Translations under genes and position numbers: made by a program
From: Actinomyces bowdenii
GTDB lineage: Bacteria > Actinomycetota > Actinomycetes > Actinomycetales > Actinomycetaceae
Direction of reading: 5' to 3'
NCBI RefSeq assembly: GCF_017592395.1
Contig: NZ_JAGFOU010000003.1
Coordinates: 62,001-126,000 of the forward strand
DNA: 64,000 nucleotides
In this document: piece after piece, positions 10,101 to 16,770 of the stretch
Layout of the letters: each line of letters starts with the position of its first letter
How positions within the stretch are numbered: position 1 is the first letter of the stretch
Notes under the pieces: model-generated
What the model was told of the DNA's origin: nothing
Databases searched by the model: none
The model's input: only the letters and a program-made list of their open reading frames with translations

Positions 10101-10867
10101 CCCACGATGACGGGCCGCAGGCCGCCGAGCCGCCGGATGCCGGGCGGCGGCACGGCGGCCGCGGGGGCGCGCGGCGGGCGGGGCCGGAGGGGGCCCCCGG
10201 GGCGGGCAGGCCCTATGTGCGAGCCGAGCAGGAGAAGCGCCTGGCCAGGGCCACACGGGATCTGGCCAGGCTGGGGCGGGTCAACCCCCTGGCGCTGGAG
10301 GAGCATGCCGCCCTGGAGCAGCGCCACCAGTTCCTCGCCGAGCAGCTGGCCGATCTCAAGCGCTCCCGCGATGACCTGCTGAGCATCATCGAGGAGGTCG
10401 ATGCCCGCGTCCAGGAGGCCTTCGCCCTGGCCTTCCAGGACACCGCCAGGGAGTTCGCCGGCGTCTTCGACAGGCTCTTCCCCGGGGGGCAGGGGCGCCT
10501 GGTGCTCACCGACCCCCAGGACATGCTCACCACCGGCGTCGATATCGAGGCGCGGCCGGCCGGCAAGAGGGTCAAGCGGCTCTCGCTGCTCAGCGGCGGG
10601 GAGCGATCCCTGGCGGCGGTGGCCCTGCTGGTGGCGATCTTCAAGGCCCGCCCCTCGCCCTTCTACGTCATGGATGAGGTCGAGGCGGCCCTGGACGACA
10701 CGAATCTGGGGCGCCTGCTGGAGATCTTCACCGAGCTGCGAGCCTCCAGCCAGCTCATCATCATCACCCACCAGAAGCGCACCATGGAGGTGGCCGACGC
10801 CCTGTACGGCATCACCATGCGCGAGGGCATCACCAAGGCCGTCTCCCAGCGGCTGGCCCGCCGGTGA
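7175..10867 (+). CDS. smc: SMC chromosome condensation/segregation ATPase
   Basis: Forms the long-armed ATPase ring that organises and segregates the chromosome with ScpA/ScpB. The 1230-residue protein begins VHLKTLTIKGFKSFA. Walker A is GPNGSGKS at 31-38. Two long Ala/Arg/Glu-rich coiled coils flank a hinge (about 510-680, around GVLGPLAEHIEVERGW). The C-terminal head carries the signature LSLLSGGERSLAA and Walker B YVMDEVEAALDD. The GTG at 7175 is chosen because conserved sequence starts there and a -10-like box sits 6 nt upstream. smc next to ftsY and ffh is the usual actinobacterial order. Confidence 0.97.
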   Translation: MHLKTLTIKGFKSFASSTTLRLEPGITAVVGPNGSGKSNVVDALTWVMGEQGAKNLRGGSMADVIFAGAGSRPALGRAEVSLTIDNTDGALPIDYTEVTISRTLFRGGGSEYHINGTQCRLLDVRELLSDTGLGRQMHSIVGQGRLDAVLSATPEDRRGFIEEAAGVLKHRKRKERALRKLEAMGADLARVADLAQELRRQLGPLARQAAVARRARTIQIEVRDASARLLADDVVQAQSLLEAGQEDSAVRERRRADAQQAQDRARARLEGLAQEEAACARRLSRAAEVWEDLTGAAQSLAALEQVAAERVRLLASATAPPRGPDPAELERRAQEAAQEEADLSRAVEAAGIALEEASRQRGEAEAAEARAEQRLAALQRRQAEHREALARAGGRLASARSRHEASQAALDHARASLDSAQGRQARAEADLARAQRDQSGEGAGRPAEQGPGEGAESGGRTSTGLASDRAAAEVARARQAVSQATDARREAAAEVATWTARRDTLALSLRGQDGTGALLEAGVGGVLGPLAEHIEVERGWENAVAALLRDLAGAGLVQDTTSAYAALERSRDQDMGGVGLVLADAQLPPAPRVRSGEPPVPGARPAAGLVSASRPGLVRVLAHLLAGAWAVEDMEAARALREHEPSDIVATRDGDVLAPGWVVGAGRGASSVLELAAAHEEAQAQAQAAVRAEARADAALAQAREAEEAARQRLGEALSALRRADAEAARAAQAIARLASAAHAAGEEAERARHVLERAQDEAATRTAELAAATTALAEIEDPQGGAGRQADGALEEAGQARQEALAAARRARSQETEARLALRTAEERERSRRGRAESLRASARREREQRLEAERAAARRAAQVEVAAQVRDRARAAARVAGDSAHQAAAERRAAQDERARVAAETSRAHEEIDALVKELAALTDAAHREEVARAEQRMRLEALAERAMGELGVELEALVEEYGPHMPVPDAVEPHDDGPQAAEPPDAGRRHGGRGGARRAGPEGAPGAGRPYVRAEQEKRLARATRDLARLGRVNPLALEEHAALEQRHQFLAEQLADLKRSRDDLLSIIEEVDARVQEAFALAFQDTAREFAGVFDRLFPGGQGRLVLTDPQDMLTTGVDIEARPAGKRVKRLSLLSGGERSLAAVALLVAIFKARPSPFYVMDEVEAALDDTNLGRLLEIFTELRASSQLIIITHQKRTMEVADALYGITMREGITKAVSQRLARR

Positions 10868-11129
10868 GCGCCGGGCCCGGCCCGCCGGCCCGGTCCCGCT
10901 GGTGGCGGGCATCCGCCGGGCGGACGGGGCCGCGGGCCTCGGGCTGCTGGCGCGCCGTTGTCCTTGACACGGCGCAAACTGGGCGAACCCTGTGGGCGAG
11001 GTATTGGAATGCTGGTGGATGACGAGGCGCTCCCAGGGCGATCATGACTGGGGCTCAGGCATTTATCAGGAGAGGTTGTTTGTCATCCGACATCTGTGCG
11101 TAAGGCTTGGGTTTTGGGTGAAGCCAGGG

Positions 11130-11135
11130 CACAAT
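11130..11135 (+). promoter_or_regulatory. Candidate -10 box for the small membrane protein gene
   Basis: CACAAT lies 7 nt upstream of the ATG at 11143, the spacing seen at other putative leaderless genes here. The rest of the 10868-11142 gap holds no gene that I can recognise. Confidence 0.3.
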
Positions 11136-11142
11136 CCCTCCT

Positions 11143-11529
11143 ATGGGTGCCATGATCATTCCGCTTGCCGTCGTCCTGGTGGCGGGGCTCATAGTCCTGG
11201 GTCTCGTCGTCGCCGATCGATATCCGATCTCCACCTGGCCCGCCCGCATCCGCCATCTCGTTCAGGATGCGCGCCAGGAGGAGGAGCCCGTGGAGGTCGT
11301 GCCCCAGGAGGTGCGCCTGTCCGATCTCATGACCCGCGAGGGCCCGTCCGCCTACACGCGCACCGACTCCTTCGAGGGGCTGGTCTCCGTGGTCGATCGC
11401 GCCCTGGACACCGCCGAGAAGGCCAAGGAGACCGCCGGCATCAAGGCCCAGGAGCTGGAGGCGCGCCGCCAGGCGGCCCGGCGCGCCAAGGCCCAGGTCC
11501 CCCAGCACTCCAGGCCGATCGAGGGCTGA
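11143..11529 (+). CDS. Small single-pass membrane protein of unknown function
   Basis: 128 residues. Residues 3-24 (AMIIPLAVVLVAGLIVLGLVVA) form one membrane helix, followed by a charged tail. The tail has a short motif RLSDLMTREGPSAYTRTDSFEGLVSVVDRALDT in its middle and an Ala/Lys/Arg helix (AEKAKETAGIKAQELEARRQ) that could be a coiled coil. No enzyme signature is visible. It lies between smc and ftsY. A start three codons later (MIIPLAV) is possible. Coding bias matches the neighbours and suggests a real gene. Confidence 0.6.
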   Translation: MGAMIIPLAVVLVAGLIVLGLVVADRYPISTWPARIRHLVQDARQEEEPVEVVPQEVRLSDLMTREGPSAYTRTDSFEGLVSVVDRALDTAEKAKETAGIKAQELEARRQAARRAKAQVPQHSRPIEG

Positions 11530-11686
11530 GCCCGCCACCTCCATCCGGCCCCGCCCGCCCGGCCGCGCAGGCCCGGCATGAGGCACCCCATGGGCGCTGC
11601 GGCCCGCCGCAGGGGCGTGGCGCCCCTCTCAGTGAACATCTGGGGCAGCCCCGGTCAACACCCTGCCCGCACCCGCGGGGATCGTG

Positions 11687-11692
11687 CATGAT
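11687..11692 (+). promoter_or_regulatory. Candidate -10 box of leaderless ftsY
   Basis: CATGAT followed by 6 nt (GAGGCC) and the ATG at 11699. The identical hexamer and spacing occur before the DUF2469 gene and the gene at 58643. Confidence 0.4.
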
Positions 11693-11698
11693 GAGGCC

Positions 11699-12985
11699 AT
11701 GGAGCCGATCCTCATCGTTGCCGTTGTCCTGGCCGTCCTCGCCCTGGTAGGAGGCCTGTGGCTCTTCGTGGGCCGCAGGCGCGGAGGCCAGGTCCCCGAG
11801 GAGGTCAGCGCCCACAAGCCCACCAGGCTCGACGACCTCTTCCCGCCCGAGGGCGAGCCCGCCGAGGGCGAGCCGCCGACCGAGGAGCCGGCGCAGGCCC
11901 CCGCCGCCACCCTGGAGCGGCCCGAGTCCATCCCCGGGCGCATGCAGCGCCTGCGCGCCCGCCTGGCGGGCTCCGGCGGCTTCGGCAAGGCGATCCTCTC
12001 GGTGCTCTCGCGCGGGGACCTGTCCGAGACCGACTGGGAGGAGATCGAGGACACCCTGCTGACCTCCGACCTGGGCATCGAGGTCACCACCGCGCTCATG
12101 GACGAGCTGCGCACCCAGGCCAAGGTGCTCGACACCTCCGACCCGCAGGCGGTGCGCGAGGTGCTGCGCGCCGAGCTGCTCGCCCTGGTCGACCCCTCCC
12201 TGGACCGCTCCTTGAACCTGGAGCGCCCCGGCGCTCCGGCCCAGGAGGACGCGGGCGCCCCTGAGGCCGGCGCCGTCGGCAGCGGTGCCGATGCGCAGGA
12301 GGCTGAGGGCGATCAGGCCCCCGGTGAGGCCGGGGCCGCCGAGGGCGCCGCGGCGGCGGGCCCCGCCCCGGGCGGCCCGGCCGCCGCCATCCTCATGGTC
12401 GGGGTCAACGGCACCGGCAAGACCACCACCTGCGGCAAGCTCGCCCGCGTCCTGGTGGCCCAGGACCGGACCGTCGTCCTGGGCGCCGCTGACACCTTCC
12501 GCGCCGCCGCCGCCGAGCAGCTGACCACCTGGGGCGAGCGCGTGGGCGTGGAGGTCGTGCGCTCCGAGCGCGAGGGCGCCGACCCGGCCTCGGTGGCCTT
12601 CGACGCCGTGCGCCAGGCCGCCGACCAGGGGGCCGACGTCGTCGTGGTGGACACCGCCGGGCGCCTGCAGAACAAGGCGGGGCTCATGGACGAGCTGGGC
12701 AAGATCAAGCGCGTCATGGAGAAGGTCGCCCCCGTCGGCGAGGTCCTCCTGGTCCTGGACGCCACCACCGGCCAGAACGGGATGCGCCAGGCCCAGGTCT
12801 TCTCCGAGGCCGTGGGCATCACCGGCATCGTGCTGACCAAGCTCGACGGCACCGCCAAGGGCGGCATCGTCGTCACCGTGCAGAAGGAGCTGGGCGTGCC
12901 CGTCAAGCTCGTCGGCCTGGGCGAGGGCGCCGACGACCTGGCACCCTTCGACCCCGAGGCCTTCGTCGACGCCCTCCTGGGCTGA
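11699..12985 (+). CDS. ftsY: FtsY, signal recognition particle receptor
   Basis: GTPase receptor that docks Ffh-ribosome complexes at the membrane. Residues 1-25 form a membrane helix (MEPILIVAVVLAVLALVGG). An acidic linker and the N domain follow (about 80-172), then the G domain with G1 ILMVGVNGTGKTTTCGKLA, DTFRAAAAEQL, G3 DTAGRLQNK and G4 TKLDG. Between N and G domains, about residues 175-229, lies a roughly 55-residue Ala/Glu/Gly/Pro-rich insertion that E. coli FtsY lacks. The ATG at 11699 is chosen over the in-frame GTG at 11684 because the membrane helix begins there and a -10-like box lies 6 nt upstream. Confidence 0.95.
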   Translation: MEPILIVAVVLAVLALVGGLWLFVGRRRGGQVPEEVSAHKPTRLDDLFPPEGEPAEGEPPTEEPAQAPAATLERPESIPGRMQRLRARLAGSGGFGKAILSVLSRGDLSETDWEEIEDTLLTSDLGIEVTTALMDELRTQAKVLDTSDPQAVREVLRAELLALVDPSLDRSLNLERPGAPAQEDAGAPEAGAVGSGADAQEAEGDQAPGEAGAAEGAAAAGPAPGGPAAAILMVGVNGTGKTTTCGKLARVLVAQDRTVVLGAADTFRAAAAEQLTTWGERVGVEVVRSEREGADPASVAFDAVRQAADQGADVVVVDTAGRLQNKAGLMDELGKIKRVMEKVAPVGEVLLVLDATTGQNGMRQAQVFSEAVGITGIVLTKLDGTAKGGIVVTVQKELGVPVKLVGLGEGADDLAPFDPEAFVDALLG

Positions 12986-12997
12986 GCCCCTGACCCG

Positions 12998-13032
12998 ATC
13001 GCCGGCCCCGCGCTGCTCGCGGGGCCGGCGAT
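12998..13032 (+). terminator. Terminator after ftsY
   Basis: A perfect 15-bp GC-rich stem (12998-13012 with 13018-13032) with a CTGCT loop, 12 nt past the ftsY stop and before the thiamine promoter. Confidence 0.75.
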
Positions 13033-13058
13033 GCGCTGGCGGGCGCAGGGGCCTGCGC

Positions 13059-13064
13059 TAGCAT
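13059..13064 (+). promoter_or_regulatory. -10 box of the thiamine operon promoter
   Basis: TAGCAT lies 7-8 nt upstream of where the TPP riboswitch fold begins, as expected if the transcript starts with the aptamer. Confidence 0.45.
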
Positions 13065-13071
13065 GGGCGGC

Positions 13072-13168
13072 GGACACGGGGTGCGCACCCCGACGCCGCA
13101 CGGGCGTCGCAGTCGCGCTGAGATCACACCCGTGGAACCTGATCTAGCTCGTACTAGCGAAGGGAATG
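13072..13168 (+). promoter_or_regulatory. TPP riboswitch (THI element)
   Basis: The conserved blocks are present in order: ACGGGGTGCG at the 5' end, GCTGAGATCACACCCG, GAACCTGATCTAGCTCG, and ACTAGCGAAGGGAA ending 6 nt before the ATG of thiD-tenA. The middle arm is the small CGACGCC..GGGCGTCG hairpin. The purine-rich GAAGGGAA end overlaps the region where a ribosome binding site would lie. TPP binding is therefore likely to block translation initiation; no separate terminator hairpin is visible. Confidence 0.95.
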
Positions 13169-13173
13169 TCCGC

Positions 13174-14865
13174 ATGACGCCCCTATCCTCCTGCGTCGTC
13201 CCCCGCGTGCTGTCCATCGCCGGCACCGACCCCTCCGGTGGCGCCGGAACCGCCGCGGACACCAAGTCGATCACCGCGGCCGGCGGCTACGCCATGGCCG
13301 TGTTCACCTGCCTGGTGGCGCAGAACACCCGGGGGGTGCGCGAGGTCCACACCCCGCCCATCGCCTTCCTGCGCGCCCAGCTCGACGCCGTGGGCCAGGA
13401 CGTGGCCATCGATGCCATCAAGACCGGCATGCTCGGCACCATCGGGATCATCGAGACCGTCTGGGCCTGGCTGGAGGCGCTGCCCACCCAGCCCGCTCAG
13501 CATGCTGCTCGGCGCGCCCGGGTCCCCGGCCCCGGCGGCCGGCCGCCTCTCCTGGTGGTCGACCCGGTCATGGTGGCCACCAGCGGCGATCGGCTCCTGG
13601 ACCCCCAGGCCGAGGCCGCCATGACCGCCCTGTGCCAGCGGGCGACCGTCATCACCCCCAACATCGCCGAGCTGGCCGTCATCACCGGGCAGGAGCCCGC
13701 CACGACCGCCGCGGAGGCCCTGGACCAGGCGCGCGCCTGGAGCCGGCGCACGGGCACTGACGTCGTGGTCAAGACCGGGCACCTCAGCGGCGAGATGGCC
13801 ACCACCTCCTGGGTGGGCCCGGAGGGGCTGATCGCCGAGATCCCCACCCGGCGTCTGCCCACCACCTCCACCCACGGCACCGGCTGCTCCCTGTCCAGCG
13901 CCCTGGCCACCCGCCTGGCCGCCGGGCAGGACCCGGACCAGGCCCTGGCCTGGAGCTGCCACTGGCTCCACGAGGCCATCGCCCACGGCGCCGAACTGGG
14001 CGTGGGCCAAGGCCATGGCCCGGTCGACCACTCCCACCGCTCCCGGCGCCTGGCCCTGGCAGCCGACCCCACCCCCTGGGTGCCGCGCGAGGCGGTGCCC
14101 CCGGCGCTGGAGGAGCCCGAGCAGCTGCACGAGGCGGGGGGTGTGCCGGGCCTGGCCGCCCGGCCCGCAGCCGAGCCCGACGCCGCGGTGCCGCCGCAGG
14201 GCCCCTGGACCCGGGCGCTGTGGCGATCCGCCGGCCCCCTCATCGCCCAGATCCAGGGCAGCGGCTTCGTGCGCGCCCTGGTCGAGGGCACCCTGGCCGC
14301 CCCGGAGTTCGACTTCTACCTGGCCCAGGACACCCACTACCTGGCCCGCTACGCCAAGGCCCTGGCCACCGTCTCCACCCGCGCCCCCAGCGCCGCCCAG
14401 ACCGCCGTGTGGGCGAGGACCGCCGCCGCCGTCATCGACGACGAGGCCGAGCTCCACCGCACCTGGCTGGCCGGGCGCGAGCTGCCCGCTGAGAGCCCCG
14501 TGTGCCTGGCCTACACCGATTTCCTTCAGGCCGCCGCCTCGGTGGAGCCCTATGCGGTGGCCGCGGCGGCCCTGCTGCCCTGCCCCTGGCTCTACGCCCA
14601 CATCGGGGCGGGCATGCCCCAACCCGGCCCGGACCACCCCTACGCCGCCTGGCTGTCGACCTACCACGACCCGGCCTTCGCCCGGATGTCCAACCAGGTG
14701 GCCGCCCTGACCGAGCAGGCCATGGCCCGGGCCACGCCCGCCGAGCGCTCCCGGGCGGCCCGGGCCTTCCTCATCGCCTGCCGCCACGAGCTGGAGTTCT
14801 TCGAGCAGGCCCGGCGCCTGGGTGGCGCTCCGGCGCTCGCGCAGGCCGGCGGGGCGCAGGCATGA
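13174..14865 (+). CDS. ThiD-TenA fusion: HMP/HMP-P kinase with thiaminase II domain
   Basis: The N-terminal part (about 1-280) is ThiD, the ribokinase-fold kinase of hydroxymethylpyrimidine (HMP) and HMP-P: VLSIAGTDPSGGAGTAADTK, KTGMLG, LLVVDPVMVATSGDRLL, and the anion hole STHGTGCSLSSALA. The C-terminal part (about 345-560) is TenA, which salvages pyrimidine from degraded thiamine. It shows FDFYLAQDTHYLARYAKAL, VCLAYTDFLQ (probable active-site Cys) and a final RHELEFFEQA (probable catalytic Glu). A Pro/Glu/Ala linker joins them. The TPP riboswitch immediately upstream gives regulation; the start is fixed by it. The 563-residue length fits a two-domain fusion. Confidence 0.93.
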   Translation: MTPLSSCVVPRVLSIAGTDPSGGAGTAADTKSITAAGGYAMAVFTCLVAQNTRGVREVHTPPIAFLRAQLDAVGQDVAIDAIKTGMLGTIGIIETVWAWLEALPTQPAQHAARRARVPGPGGRPPLLVVDPVMVATSGDRLLDPQAEAAMTALCQRATVITPNIAELAVITGQEPATTAAEALDQARAWSRRTGTDVVVKTGHLSGEMATTSWVGPEGLIAEIPTRRLPTTSTHGTGCSLSSALATRLAAGQDPDQALAWSCHWLHEAIAHGAELGVGQGHGPVDHSHRSRRLALAADPTPWVPREAVPPALEEPEQLHEAGGVPGLAARPAAEPDAAVPPQGPWTRALWRSAGPLIAQIQGSGFVRALVEGTLAAPEFDFYLAQDTHYLARYAKALATVSTRAPSAAQTAVWARTAAAVIDDEAELHRTWLAGRELPAESPVCLAYTDFLQAAASVEPYAVAAAALLPCPWLYAHIGAGMPQPGPDHPYAAWLSTYHDPAFARMSNQVAALTEQAMARATPAERSRAARAFLIACRHELEFFEQARRLGGAPALAQAGGAQA

Positions 14866-16346
14866 GTCGGGCCCGGCCGGGCCGCGCTGACGGCGGGCCG
14901 GCGCCCGAGCAGATGCCCCCACAGGGCCGGGCGGCGCTGCGCGCCGGCGTCGTGGGCAACTGGGTGGACAACCTCCACGTCTTCGCCCCGCTCATGGCAC
15001 TGGCCCCCGCCCTGCCCGAGCTGGCGGGACCCGGCCAGGAGCTGGGGGCCGGCGCGCTCATCGTCGTGGCCATGCTGCTGGGGCGCCCCGTGGGCGGGGT
15101 GCTGCTGGGGCGGGTCTCGGACCGCCTGGGGCGCACCCGCACCACGCGCCTGGCCATCGCCGGCACCGCCGCCTGCTCCCTGCTCATCGCAGTCCTGCCC
15201 GGCTACCAGGTGCTCGGGGCGGGCACCATGGCCGCGATCCTGGCCCTGCGCCTGGCCGGCGGGGTCTTCGTGGCCGGGGAGTACTCCGCGGCGATCCCCC
15301 TGGCCATGGAGTGGAGCCCCGGTCAGCGCAGGGGCCTCATGAGCGGGGCGATCCTGTCCATGGCGCCCCTGGCCCAGGCCACCATCGCCTTCGCCACCGC
15401 GGGCCTGCTCCGGCTCCTGGGCCCCCAGGCCTATGCGGCCTGGGGGTGGCGACTGGTCTTCGCCGCCGGCGGCCTGGCCTCCCTGTCCATGCTCGCCTAC
15501 TACTCCCATCGGGTGGTCGACGCCCCCATCTTCCACCGCCAGTGGGCCCGGGCCGGCTCCGGAGCGCAGCAGTGGCCGGAGCGCTCGGGCTCGCCCGGCA
15601 GGCGCCGGCTGCGCGCCCTCATCCACGGGCCCTGGGCGCCCCGGTTCTGGCAGTGCATGGTGCTCATGACCGGACTGTGGTGCCTGACCGTGACCGCCGT
15701 CCTCCTGCTCAGCGCCCGCCTGCCGGGACTGACCGGCCTGAGCGCCGCCGAGGCCTCCGTGGCCATGGGCGCCGCCTCCGTGGCCCAGGCCGCCGCCATG
15801 GCGTGGGCCGGGCACCTGTCCACCCTGGTCGGGCGTCGCCGCCTGCTCATGGCCTGGGGCGCGGTGGCAGGAGCGGTCGGGCCAGTGGCCTGGTGGTGGG
15901 CGGCCGGGGCCACCACTCTGGCCCGGGCCGCCCTGGTGGCCAGCCTCACCCAGGTGGTGACCGTGGCCGCCTACGGCCCGGTGGCCGCCTACCTCTCCGA
16001 GCGCTTCCCCACCACTGTGCGCTCGACCGGATACGGATCGGCGTACAGCCTCTCGCTCATCATCCCCTCCCTCTACCCCTTCTACCTGCCCGCCCTGGAG
16101 GCATGGGCGGGCCCGCGCACCGCCCTGACCGGCCTCATGGCCCTGGGGGGAGCGCTGGTCATCCTGGGGGCCCGCCTCGGCCCCGCGCTCAGCGGGGAGC
16201 AGATCCGGGCAGATTTGGACCGCGCCGCCCTGGGTGCGGATCACGCCGATGGTGCCGATGGATCCAGGCGCGGGGCGCGGGACCCGGTGGGGCCAGGCCG
16301 CTCCCCTTCCTCGTTGCACATCTTCGGACCGGGGCGGGATCAGTGA
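14862..16346 (+). CDS. MFS transporter, riboswitch-controlled; candidate thiamine-precursor importer
   Basis: 494 residues with about 12 hydrophobic segments. The major-facilitator loop 2-3 signature is GRVSDRLGRTRTTRLA, and the GEYSAAIPLAMEW region resembles the metabolite:H+ symporter branch (ProP/ShiA type). It overlaps thiD-tenA by ATGA, so it is co-transcribed and translationally coupled downstream of the TPP riboswitch. That context suggests uptake of thiamine, HMP or another precursor; substrate is inference. The last codons (about 16311-16346) run through the first box of a 197-bp repeat element, so the C-terminal tail may have been altered by insertion of that element. Confidence 0.8.
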   Translation: MSRARPGRADGGPAPEQMPPQGRAALRAGVVGNWVDNLHVFAPLMALAPALPELAGPGQELGAGALIVVAMLLGRPVGGVLLGRVSDRLGRTRTTRLAIAGTAACSLLIAVLPGYQVLGAGTMAAILALRLAGGVFVAGEYSAAIPLAMEWSPGQRRGLMSGAILSMAPLAQATIAFATAGLLRLLGPQAYAAWGWRLVFAAGGLASLSMLAYYSHRVVDAPIFHRQWARAGSGAQQWPERSGSPGRRRLRALIHGPWAPRFWQCMVLMTGLWCLTVTAVLLLSARLPGLTGLSAAEASVAMGAASVAQAAAMAWAGHLSTLVGRRRLLMAWGAVAGAVGPVAWWWAAGATTLARAALVASLTQVVTVAAYGPVAAYLSERFPTTVRSTGYGSAYSLSLIIPSLYPFYLPALEAWAGPRTALTGLMALGGALVILGARLGPALSGEQIRADLDRAALGADHADGADGSRRGARDPVGPGRSPSSLHIFGPGRDQ

Positions 16347-16511
16347 ATGGCGTCATTGCGCCGAACCCGCCACGGCCGGGCGCCGTGAACGGACTGAAGA
16401 TGTGCAGCCAGGTCCGCGTTGCACATCTTCAGCGGGCCGGTGTGATCCTGAGCCCTGGAATCATGAGGATCTTGGTGGGCAGCCCGGCCAGGAGCGGCCT
16501 GAAGATGTGCA
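16315..16511. repeat. Four-box 197-bp dyad element, copy A
   Basis: Four copies of an 11-bp box lie at 16315-16325 (TGCACATCTTC), 16396-16406 (GAAGATGTGCA), 16420-16430 (TGCACATCTTC) and 16501-16511 (GAAGATGTGCA). Gaps are exactly 70, 13 and 70 bp, giving a 105-bp period and overall dyad symmetry. The two central boxes form a 13-bp perfect stem (16394-16406 with 16420-16432). A second element of the same geometry is at 32744-32940. The first box lies inside the MFS gene; the rest is intergenic. I see no ORF in it. Confidence 0.9.
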
Positions 16512-16579
16512 ACGTGGGCCGCAGGACTGGCGGGCCGGTAGCTGCGGCGGAGCGCCAGGGGCCTGCGGGGCTCAAGAAC

Positions 16580-16699
16580 GGTGTCACTGAGCGGCATGGG
16601 TGTCACGTGGCGGAATGGAGGACCGCAGGCATCGCGCTCTTGCCGTGGGGTGAGGTGCCTGATCGCGAAGCGAGGTCCAGGGCCCCGGTACGGCAAGAG
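16580..16699 (+). promoter_or_regulatory. Structured leader region of thiM-thiE
   Basis: Direct repeats GGTGTCAC at 16580-16587 and 16599-16606 (19 bp apart) precede a 63-nt nested hairpin. Its base is CTCTTGCCGT (16637-16646) with ACGGCAAGAG (16690-16699), followed inward by GGGG/CCCC, CCTG/CAGG and TCGC-GAA-GCGA. It ends 71 nt before the GTG of thiM-thiE. It lacks the conserved TPP aptamer blocks. It could be an attenuator or an operator region; function unknown. The rest of the 16512-16770 gap shows nothing else. Confidence 0.45.
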
Positions 16700-16770
16700 G
16701 CCCGGGCAGGGCGAGGAGGGTCAGTGGAGAGCAGACGGACAGGACAGGGAGAACCCCGGGGGGAGTTGCT

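Noticed and set aside
10868-11142. A tRNA or other stable RNA gene in the smc-ftsY gap.
   Set aside because: No cloverleaf, CCA end or other recognisable RNA fold; only promoter-like words (TTGACA near 10964) were seen.
16315-16511. Could the repeated 11-bp boxes be a CRISPR array?
   Set aside because: Boxes alternate in orientation, are too short, and spacers are 70, 13 and 70 bp; no cas genes are nearby.
16637-16699. A degenerate second TPP riboswitch before thiM-thiE (contains GCCTGATCGCGAAGCGAGG).
   Set aside because: The conserved CTGAGA and ACCC blocks are missing and the order of elements is wrong; the resemblance is local.
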